Source: Archaeoglobi archaeon
Lineage (GTDB): Archaea > Halobacteriota > Archaeoglobi > Archaeoglobales > Archaeoglobaceae
Reading direction: 5' to 3'
Assembly (NCBI GenBank): GCA_004347865.1
Contig: QNUZ01000012.1
Location: 1-19,388, forward strand
DNA length: 19,388 bases
Position 1 is the stretch's first letter. Each line of letters begins with the position of its first letter. Below the pieces are notes generated by a model, which made no database searches, was not told where the DNA came from, and was given only the letters and a program-made list of their open reading frames with translations. Below are positions 14,035-19,388 of this stretch, one piece after another. Position numbers and translations under genes: made by a program.

Positions 14035-16332
14035 ATGGAGGATCTTTTTCGGGAAGTGGCCAAGGCCTGTAAAACTGCCGCTGATAATAGGCACAGATTC
14101 ATGGTGTTTGTGTGCTCATCTAATCTGAAAAAGGCAGTAGAATGTGCGAGAAAAGTTTACTCGGATTACAGAAGCAGGGTCGAGAAAAATGGGCTTCTCG
14201 TAGTGGGTAGGGAAGAGTTCCTCGAGATTGCAAAGGATTGTTTCGAGGGTGAGTTGGTTCACTGGAAGAATTCTCTGAATGTTCTTGGCTCGACTTTTTC
14301 ATCGCTGATCATGGATCTGAGCGAGGGATTTCATCCGAACGACTTGGGTGTCGTCGTTGAGACAGTGGAGGAGGGCGGCATAATAATAGCTATTTCTCCG
14401 CCGATTGAGAGGTGGAGGAATCTCATCAGCAAGTGGCATGAGGAGCTGATAAGCGAGCCTTTCAGTCTCAAAGACGTTGTTGGCCGTTTTTATCGTAGAT
14501 TCATCGAGAGAACGATGAAGGCGGAGGGTGTAATCATTTTTGATGCTGATAGGGAAAAATTGATCAAAAGGTACGAATTTGTGCAGAGGGGCAGCTCAAG
14601 GGAGGAAATAGTGATACCGGAGAGCACGAGAATAAAGAAGAAACTTTACAAGCTCTGCGCAACTCAGGACCAAGTTAGGGTTCTCCAGCTTTTTGAAAGG
14701 TTTTTCGAGAGAGAAAAGGAAAGAAAAGCGGTGGTGATAACCGCTGACCGGGGCAGAGGTAAAACAGCCGTTCTTGGCATCGTTACGCCTCCGCTGGTTT
14801 CGAGGCTTGAAAGATTGCTGAAGAGACCAATCCGGGTTCTCGTCGTTGCACCAACTCCACAGGCCGTTCAGAACTACTTCAAGTTCCTCATAAAGGCTAT
14901 GAAGAGACAGGGGATGAAGGACTTCTTTGTTAAGAAAACAGATGAACTCATAACCGTTCTGAACAGCAAGTACGCTCGGGTGGAGTATGCTATCCCTAGG
15001 AGAGCATTGGATGAGAAGGAATTCGCCGATATCCTCATCGTAGACGAAGCTGCAGGCATAGAAGTTCCTGTGCTTCTCAGGATCACCGAAGACGCTAGGC
15101 ACGTAATATTCTCAACGACGATCCATGGCTATGAGGGAACTGGAAGGAGCTTCAACGTTAGGTTTCTCAAAAAGCTCGAAGAGGATCCCACTATCGAGGT
15201 TGAAAAGATACACATGTCAGAGCCGATCAGGTACGGCGCTGGAGATCCGATTGAAAACTGGCTTTACGACGCTTTACTGCTAAATGCCCAGCCTGCAGAG
15301 ATAGGAAAGGAAGATTTGGACAAGATCAGGGCACTGGAGCTTGGGTTTGAGATTCTAGATAAGGAGGAATTGATGAACAACGAGAAATTGTTGAGGGAAT
15401 TCTTTGGAATTTATGTGCTTGCTCACTACAGAAACCGCCCTTCAGATCTTTCAGTTCTGCTTGATACACCCAACCACATTCCGGCTGTGGTGAAAGTCAA
15501 CGGAAAGGTTGTGTGCTCCTTGCATCTTGCCATTGAGGGAGGAATGGATGAAGAGTTGATTGCGAAGATAAGGACTGGCTATAAACCGAGGGGGCAGATA
15601 ATCCCGGATTTGGTTCTGAAACACTATTGGAATTACGATTTCTCTAGAAGTAAAGGAATCAGGATTGTTAGAATCGCCGTGCATCCTAATGCCATGGATA
15701 TGGGAGTAGGGAGCTTTGCACTGATGAAGGTAATTGATTGGGCTGAAAAAAACGATTTGGACTGGGTAGGTTCGGGATTTGGGGTTTCAAGCGAACTTAT
15801 CAGGTTCTGGCTTAGAAATGGCTTTCTGCCAATACACATTACACCGCAGAGAAACGAGGTCAGCGGGGAGTACACGGTCATAGTTATTAGACCGATAAAA
15901 GTCAAAGACAGCGTTGAGAGAATGAACGTCGAGTTTGTTCGCAGATTCATCGAATATTTGGGCGATGAGCTCAGCGATTTGGAAACAGAAACTGCAATTA
16001 GGATATTAAGGTCACTGAGGGGAAATGTGAACTGCAATCCGCCAATTTTCGGGGAACTTGAGGCGGAAAGAATTACAAAGTACTTTGAGGGTTTGGGTTT
16101 TTACGAATACATCTCCGATATCGCAAGACCTCTCGTCAGGTTTTACTACTCGAATGCGGAAAAAGCGGGATTGGATGAAAGAGAGGAGGAAATTCTGGTT
16201 GCCAAGTGCCTACAGCTCCGCTCATGGAAAGAGATAGGTGGAGAGGAGAAGTACAGGATCCTGCTCAACGCTCTGAAAAAAGTTTGGGAGTGGTTTTTAA
16301 GCAAGCAAAAAATTATTATTTCCCAGTCCTAA
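14035..16332 (+). CDS. tmcA: tRNA/rRNA cytidine acetyltransferase TmcA (Nat10 family)
   Basis: This 765-residue enzyme uses ATP and acetyl-CoA to form N4-acetylcytidine in RNA. In order it shows an N-terminal domain (1-200), a RecA-like helicase domain with Walker A ADRGRGKT (237-244) and Walker B VDEAA (336-340), a GNAT acetyltransferase domain with RIAVHPNAMDMGVG (about 546-560), and a C-terminal RNA-binding part. In Thermococcales the enzyme modifies many rRNA and tRNA sites and supports growth at high temperature; the bacterial form acetylates the elongator tRNA-Met wobble position. Substrates in this organism are not known. It has its own promoter in the short gap after DUF763. Confidence 0.93.
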   Translation: MEDLFREVAKACKTAADNRHRFMVFVCSSNLKKAVECARKVYSDYRSRVEKNGLLVVGREEFLEIAKDCFEGELVHWKNSLNVLGSTFSSLIMDLSEGFHPNDLGVVVETVEEGGIIIAISPPIERWRNLISKWHEELISEPFSLKDVVGRFYRRFIERTMKAEGVIIFDADREKLIKRYEFVQRGSSREEIVIPESTRIKKKLYKLCATQDQVRVLQLFERFFEREKERKAVVITADRGRGKTAVLGIVTPPLVSRLERLLKRPIRVLVVAPTPQAVQNYFKFLIKAMKRQGMKDFFVKKTDELITVLNSKYARVEYAIPRRALDEKEFADILIVDEAAGIEVPVLLRITEDARHVIFSTTIHGYEGTGRSFNVRFLKKLEEDPTIEVEKIHMSEPIRYGAGDPIENWLYDALLLNAQPAEIGKEDLDKIRALELGFEILDKEELMNNEKLLREFFGIYVLAHYRNRPSDLSVLLDTPNHIPAVVKVNGKVVCSLHLAIEGGMDEELIAKIRTGYKPRGQIIPDLVLKHYWNYDFSRSKGIRIVRIAVHPNAMDMGVGSFALMKVIDWAEKNDLDWVGSGFGVSSELIRFWLRNGFLPIHITPQRNEVSGEYTVIVIRPIKVKDSVERMNVEFVRRFIEYLGDELSDLETETAIRILRSLRGNVNCNPPIFGELEAERITKYFEGLGFYEYISDIARPLVRFYYSNAEKAGLDEREEEILVAKCLQLRSWKEIGGEEKYRILLNALKKVWEWFLSKQKIIISQS

Positions 16333-16341
16333 GGCGGGGTT

Positions 16342-16575
16342 ATGATTTCAAAACAACAAGTGCTTGAGGTCGTTGAGAGAGAGATAAAGCCGATGCTTTT
16401 AATGGAGGGTGGAAGCATAGAAGTAGTCGATGTTAACGAGAAGGATGGCATAGTCCAAGTTCGCCTTCTGGGAGCTTGCGGTACTTGTCCAATGTCCCTG
16501 ATCACGCTTACAGCCTTCGTTGAGAGGACTTTGAGGAGCAAGATTCCTGATCTCAAAAAAGTAGTCCCCGTATGA
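16342..16575 (+). CDS. NifU C-terminal domain (Nfu-type) Fe-S scaffold protein
   Basis: The 77-residue protein is a stand-alone NifU C-terminal domain. It starts KQQVLEVVEREIKPMLLMEGG and holds the cluster-binding CGTC (C46, C49) in LLGACGTCPMSL. Nfu proteins carry and hand over [4Fe-4S] clusters to target enzymes. Here only this domain is present; no cysteine desulfurase or IscU is nearby. An AGGCGGGG ribosome binding site precedes the ATG, 9 nt after the tmcA stop, and a TATA-like AAAAAATTATTATT lies at 16307-16320 inside tmcA. Its stop overlaps the next gene by 4 nt. Confidence 0.9.
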   Translation: MISKQQVLEVVEREIKPMLLMEGGSIEVVDVNEKDGIVQVRLLGACGTCPMSLITLTAFVERTLRSKIPDLKKVVPV

Positions 16576-16988
16576 TCGATTTGATTGAACCGCTCAAAGT
16601 AGCTGTTATTGAGAATGTAGCTTATGGTGTCCAGGAAGTCAATGAAAAACTTTTTGGGGGCTTTTGTGACTGCGGAGGCAGAATGCTACAGAAATTCTGG
16701 CTAAATTTGGAGGAAATGAGGATTCTGTTTTCAGAATGCGAAAAGTGCTGGAAGAATCACGCGTATCTCTTTAATTCAACAAAGTTCTTGAAGAGGGAGG
16801 AAGTCAGGCTCGTAGGTAGGGGCGAAATTTTGGATTATCTCAAAAATTTCCTAACCGAACTTGAACTGGAGGCCCTTCTCAGTAAAGCGCAAAGCAAAAT
16901 TTACAAGCCCCAGGACTTGGCAAGGGCGAAGAAAAAGCTATCGGATATGAATTTACCGTTTGAAGAGATAGTATCTTTGCTGAAATGA
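16572..16988 (+). CDS. conserved-looking protein of unknown function with CxC...CxxC
   Basis: I do not recognise this 138-residue protein. It has two cysteine pairs, FCDCGGR (C32, C34) and ECEKC (C56, C59), about 22 residues apart, which look like a four-cysteine zinc or iron site on a beta hairpin. The C-terminal half is helical and charged (LTELELEALLSKAQSKI and RAKKKLSDMNLPFEEIVSLLK). No signal peptide or membrane segment is present. It is locked by 4-nt overlaps (ATGA both sides) between an Fe-S scaffold gene and a VIT/CCC1-type metal transporter-like gene, so a part in iron or cluster handling is a fair inference but unproven. An rRNA or translation role cannot be excluded. Confidence 0.75.
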   Translation: MIDLIEPLKVAVIENVAYGVQEVNEKLFGGFCDCGGRMLQKFWLNLEEMRILFSECEKCWKNHAYLFNSTKFLKREEVRLVGRGEILDYLKNFLTELELEALLSKAQSKIYKPQDLARAKKKLSDMNLPFEEIVSLLK

Positions 16989-17563
16989 AGCTGAAAAAGA
17001 ATATAAGAGTTTACTTCGATCTTGCGGAAATCTCTGCCGTTTCAAGGAGATATTTCATAATCGGTTTTTTCGACGGAATAATAACGATTGCTGGGATGCT
17101 TATAGGAGCCTATCTAGCTGGGCACAATACCCCTGAGTTGGTAATTCCCGTGGGCTTTGCGACAGCACTGGCATTGGGAATCTCAAGCTCATGGGGAGCA
17201 TTTGAGGCAGAAAGAGTTGAGCAGAAGGCTTTGAGATTGAAAAGGGAAAAGTCTTTACTCACAAGATTGGACGAGACAATTTTCGATGAAGCACACAGCT
17301 TTGCAACTACCTTCAATTCCCTTGTCCACGGAGTTTCGCCAATTCTTGGAGCCTCAATTCTAATTTTGCCCTATCTTTTCTTGCCACCCTTTGAGGCGCT
17401 GGAATGTTCTTTGGTAATCTGTGCAGCAAGTCTTTTTGCTCTAGGATTTGCGATGGGGAAAATGGCCAAGGAGAGGGCATTTCTGAACGGTATAAGGATG
17501 CTAATTCTTGGGCTTTTGGTGCTATTTCTGGTTCTTATCCTGAACCCGGGGCACTTGATATGA
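16985..17563 (+). CDS. VIT1/CCC1-family membrane protein (probable Fe/Mn transporter)
   Basis: The 192-residue protein has about five hydrophobic segments (near 24-44, 52-72, 112-132, 137-158 and 168-186) and the family motif YFIIGFFDGIITIAGMLIGAYLAG at the first one. VIT/CCC1 proteins move Fe2+ or Mn2+ out of the cytoplasm, into vacuoles in plants and yeast; prokaryotic members are thought to export or store iron. The cytosolic loop (about 73-110) is rich in Glu and Arg (FEAERVEQKALRLKREKSLL) but is shorter than the plant metal-binding domain. It overlaps the preceding gene by 4 nt and ends the NifU unit. Direction and metal are inferred. Confidence 0.78.
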   Translation: MKLKKNIRVYFDLAEISAVSRRYFIIGFFDGIITIAGMLIGAYLAGHNTPELVIPVGFATALALGISSSWGAFEAERVEQKALRLKREKSLLTRLDETIFDEAHSFATTFNSLVHGVSPILGASILILPYLFLPPFEALECSLVICAASLFALGFAMGKMAKERAFLNGIRMLILGLLVLFLVLILNPGHLI

Positions 17564-17571
17564 TTTTTAAA
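17563..17571 (+). promoter_or_regulatory. TATA box for leuDB (leaderless)
   Basis: ATTTTTAAA, overlapping the stop of the VIT-type gene, is centred about 24 nt before ATG 17591. No ribosome binding site lies between, so a leaderless leuD transcript is likely. Confidence 0.45.
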
Positions 17572-17590
17572 CCCTCCGAAGACGGATTTC

Positions 17591-18070
17591 ATGGGCAGAG
17601 CCTGGAAGTTTGGGGATGACATAGATACCGATGCGATTATTCCGGGAAAGTATCTTGTATTCAATGAGCCAGAAGAGCTCGCGAAGCATGCCTTCGAGAA
17701 CGTCAGGAGGGATCTTTTGGGCAATGTTAGAAAAGGGGATTTCATCGTTGCAGGCAAAAACTTCGGATGCGGTAGCAGCAGGGAGCATGCAGTTCTCGCT
17801 TTGAAGGGCCTAGGAATAAGGGCCGTAATAGCGAAATCCTTTGCGAGGATATTCTTCAGAAATGCGATCAATACTGGCCTGCTTGTTATTGAATGCCCTG
17901 AAGTGGACAGAATCGAAGAGGGTGACGAAATCGACTTGGATCTTTCAAGAGGGTGCATAGTAAATTTGACGAAAGGGGAGAGATACAGAATAGAGGAATT
18001 GCCTGACTTTTTGCTTCAGATCGTTGAGTGTGGTGGATTGATAGAGTACTGCAGGACGGTGATGAGATGA
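17591..18070 (+). CDS. leuD: 3-isopropylmalate dehydratase small subunit
   Basis: The 159-residue protein is the swivel-domain subunit of isopropylmalate isomerase, converting 2- to 3-isopropylmalate with the Fe-S-bearing large subunit LeuC. Motifs WKFGDDIDTDAIIPGKYL (5-22) and GKNFGCGSSREHA (55-67), which contains the substrate-binding Ser/Arg, are intact. Length is typical of the archaeal small subunit. leuC is not in the window. Its stop overlaps leuB by 4 nt. A homoaconitase small subunit (AksE) is the nearest alternative; the pairing with a LeuB-like dehydrogenase does not exclude it, since AksF is also its homologue. Confidence 0.85.
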   Translation: MGRAWKFGDDIDTDAIIPGKYLVFNEPEELAKHAFENVRRDLLGNVRKGDFIVAGKNFGCGSSREHAVLALKGLGIRAVIAKSFARIFFRNAINTGLLVIECPEVDRIEEGDEIDLDLSRGCIVNLTKGERYRIEELPDFLLQIVECGGLIEYCRTVMR

Positions 18071-19047
18071 GGATCGCAGTAATTCCTGGAGACGGTATAG
18101 GGAAGGAAGTGATGGATGCAGCTATGCTTGTGCTGGAAGAACTGGACCTGAACTTGGAATACGAGTTTTACGAGGCAGGAGATGAAGCTTTGAAAAAATA
18201 CGGGAAGGCCTTGCCGGATGAGACACTTGAGGCTTGCAGGAGAAGTTCTGCAGTTTTGTTTGGCGCCGCTGGAGAAACTGCGGCAGACGTAATCGTGAGG
18301 TTGAGGCAAGAGCTTGATACATACGCAAATGTAAGGCCGGCAAGAGCTTTGAATGGCGTTAAGTGCCTCTATCCGGGCCTGGACATTGTTATTGTTAGGG
18401 AAAATACTGAATGCCTTTATAAGGGCTTCGAGTTCGAGTTGGATAATTCTGCAATAGCGCTGAGGATAATAACTAAAAGGGCTTCTGAGAGGATCGCAAG
18501 ATTCGCGTTTGAGCTTGCCAGAAGGGAGGGAAGAAAGAAGGTAACAGCACTGCATAAGGCCAATGTAATGAAGAAGACCTGTGGAATTTTCAGAGATGTT
18601 TGCAGAAACGTCGCAAAGGAATTTAAGGAGATAGAGTTCAATGAGTACTACATCGATGCCGCATGCATGTATCTGGTAATGAATCCTTATCGTTTTGACG
18701 TCATTGTAACAACGAACATGTTCGGCGATATAGTTAGTGATCTCGCTGCTGGACTAGTTGGCGGTCTCGGAATCGCTCCTTCAGCGAATATAGGAGAGAA
18801 GCATGCAATATTTGAACCTGTGCACGGTGCAGCGTTTGATATCGCCGGAAAGGGGATTGCTAATCCCACTGCCATGATCCTCACCGCTTGCATGATGCTG
18901 CAACACCTGGGCTTCACCAAGGAAGCGGAAAAAGTCAGAAAGGCCTTGGAAGATACGATATCGTCTGGAAAAACCACGCCAGATCTTGGAGGAAAATTGA
19001 AAACGAAAGAATTTGCAGAAGAAGTTGCTAAAAGATTGCGGGAATAA
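18067..19047 (+). CDS. leuB: 3-isopropylmalate dehydrogenase
   Basis: This 326-residue enzyme oxidatively decarboxylates 3-isopropylmalate with NAD+, the third committed step to leucine. It starts RIAVIPGDGIGKEVM and has the substrate motif VRPARAL, the metal-binding block TTNMFGDIVSDLAAGLVGGLG, and the NAD site IFEPVHGAAFDIAGKGIANP. ATG 18067 overlaps the leuD stop by 4 nt (ATGA), with GGTGATGAG just upstream; a GTG at 18028 would add 13 residues. Isocitrate or homoisocitrate dehydrogenases are relatives; the leuD context favours leuB. A T-rich run follows the stop. Confidence 0.85.
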   Translation: MRIAVIPGDGIGKEVMDAAMLVLEELDLNLEYEFYEAGDEALKKYGKALPDETLEACRRSSAVLFGAAGETAADVIVRLRQELDTYANVRPARALNGVKCLYPGLDIVIVRENTECLYKGFEFELDNSAIALRIITKRASERIARFAFELARREGRKKVTALHKANVMKKTCGIFRDVCRNVAKEFKEIEFNEYYIDAACMYLVMNPYRFDVIVTTNMFGDIVSDLAAGLVGGLGIAPSANIGEKHAIFEPVHGAAFDIAGKGIANPTAMILTACMMLQHLGFTKEAEKVRKALEDTISSGKTTPDLGGKLKTKEFAEEVAKRLRE

Positions 19048-19140
19048 ATTCTAATGGTCGAAATTTATTTTTTAAGGAAGATTTTTGGGGAGAATTTCAA
19101 AACCCGTTTTAAGATCTCTTAAACAACTTTATAAAAATTG
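19048..19140. other. non-coding spacer between leuB and the element
   Basis: AT-rich spacer with the T-run above, a 7-bp inverted repeat TTTAAGA/TCTTAAA (19108-19123) and a TATA-like CTTTATAAAAAT (19128-19139) directly next to it. It has no credible frame. It looks like a native promoter region that the element has landed beside. Confidence 0.4.
19064..19073 (+). terminator. T-rich transcription terminator after leuB
   Basis: TTTATTTTTT begins 17 nt after the leuB stop. Short oligo-T stretches are the usual intrinsic termination signal in archaea; no hairpin precedes it. Confidence 0.35.
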
Positions 19141-19180
19141 GTGCCCAGAAAACCCAGAGCTTTGGCTCTGGGATGAATGG

Positions 19181-19193
19181 CAAAGCTTAAATA
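19181..19193 (+). promoter_or_regulatory. promoter inside the IS200/IS605-type element
   Basis: CAAAGCTTAAATA is a BRE plus TATA box. Transcription should start near 19215 and read through the hairpins and out of the right end into the flank. Confidence 0.45.
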
Positions 19194-19205
19194 GTTCTGT
19201 GTTGA

Positions 19206-19388
19206 AGAAGCCTTGGGGATCCTCCTTTGCAGAGGGAAGCCCAGATATGCGATATGAACATAGCCCATGCCTTAACGAGAGGCATGGGATGGGGGAGCTG
19301 TGAGCCCCCCGAACCGGCAGATGAGGGGAAGGGTGCAAAGCATCCCTTAACGCCGGAAGCTCCCGACTTCAGTCGTGGAGCAGCTCAC
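19206..19388 (+). pseudogene. C-terminal tail remnant of TnpB
   Basis: The frame whose codons include GGC 19281-19283 stays open from 19206 to the window end. It reads DMNIAHALTRGMGWGSCEPP, then a short linker, then PLTPEAPDFSRGAAH. The DxNIA...RGMGWG segment resembles the end of the RuvC domain and start of the variable tail of IS605 TnpB proteins, and EAPxxSRG is what the right-end hairpin commonly encodes. The zinc-finger and catalytic parts are absent, so no nuclease is made. Similarity is by eye. Confidence 0.4.
19215..19388 (+). ncRNA. possible omegaRNA-like structured transcript
   Basis: Between the internal promoter and the right end lie four stems: 9 bp at 19264-19288, GGGGG-A-GCT / AGCCCCCC at 19291-19310, CCGGC...GCCGG enclosing AAGGG-TGC / GCA-T-CCCTT at 19314-19356, and the end hairpin 19359-19381. 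TnpB omegaRNAs come from this region of IS605 elements and use the flank just beyond the right end as guide. If expressed, the guide here would begin after 19388. Expression is unproven. Confidence 0.35.

Larger units (their letters stand above)
19141..19388 (+). mobile_element. TnpB-less IS200/IS605-type element (end-hairpin relic or MITE)
   Basis: The left part has a perfect 8-bp hairpin CCCAGAGC / GCTCTGGG (19153-19172) followed by GATGAATGGC and a TATA box, which resembles IS200/IS605 left ends. The right part ends in a bulged 9-bp hairpin (GCTCC-CGAC, loop TTCA, GTCG-T-GGAGC; 19359-19381) and then AGCTCAC, with TCAC at the last window base; this is typical of right ends cut by single-strand Y1 transposases. 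Three more hairpins lie between. There is no room for tnpA or tnpB, so the element is non-autonomous or an internally deleted copy. The left boundary is uncertain by about 15 nt; the element may continue past the window. Identification rests on recalled end features, not on an alignment. Confidence 0.55.

Noticed and set aside
18028..18066. Upstream GTG start for leuB.
   Set aside because: The ATG at 18067 gives the family N-terminus directly before IAVIPGDGIG and forms the usual 4-nt overlap with leuD.
19085..19303. A 72-codon plus-strand frame across the right-hand element.
   Set aside because: It crosses the left hairpin, the internal promoter and another hairpin and shows no family resemblance; a different frame carries the TnpB-like tail.

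Overview
The window reads as chromosomal DNA from a hyperthermophilic euryarchaeon of the Archaeoglobales type (Archaeoglobus, Geoglobus or Ferroglobus). The case rests on archaeal translation genes (aEF-1alpha, aEF-1beta, aIF5B, L7Ae, S28e, L24e, S10), TATA/BRE promoters, strong GGTGAT-type ribosome binding sites, a siroheme-dependent heme pathway enzyme (AhbC type), a short COG2054 amino-acid-kinase homologue related to methanofuran enzyme MfnE, and a fatty-acid oxidation pair (SCP2 plus acyl-CoA dehydrogenase). Genus or species cannot be fixed by eye.

Layout. 1-772 (minus): SCP2-type lipid-binding protein followed by the first 46 codons of an acyl-CoA dehydrogenase, with a promoter and a perfect 16-bp palindrome at the expected start of transcription. 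773-1128: AT-rich divergent control region. 1129-4196 (plus): a tightly packed run of an Agl23-type membrane protein, a COG2054 kinase, a 52-residue zinc-ribbon protein, aEF-1beta and a metallo-beta-lactamase-fold hydrolase. 4261-6774 (plus): aEF-1alpha, S10 and RNase Z. 6777-8041 (minus): a probable 29-residue membrane peptide gene and an ahbC-like radical SAM gene. 8164-11140 (plus): the classic archaeal cluster L7Ae, S28e, L24e, nucleoside diphosphate kinase, aIF5B. 11171-12448 (minus): an orphan soluble PAS-PAS histidine kinase. 12551-16332 (plus): archease, DUF763 and TmcA, an RNA-maturation neighbourhood. 16342-17563 (plus): NifU C-terminal-domain protein, an unrecognised CxC/CxxC protein and a VIT/CCC1-type membrane protein, possibly an iron-handling unit. 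17591-19047 (plus): leuD and leuB for leucine synthesis. 19048-19388: non-coding, ending in what looks like a minimal IS200/IS605-type element with end hairpins, a promoter and only the C-terminal tail frame of TnpB.

Most of the window is housekeeping: translation, RNA processing and core biosynthesis. Genes inside operons are joined by 1-4 nt overlaps and good Shine-Dalgarno sites. Several genes that open a unit carry a TATA box only about 23-28 nt before the start codon, which predicts leaderless mRNAs. The least explained parts are the TnpB-less element at the right edge, the palindrome at the lipid-oxidation promoter, the 29-residue membrane peptide, and the NifU / unknown / VIT operon.
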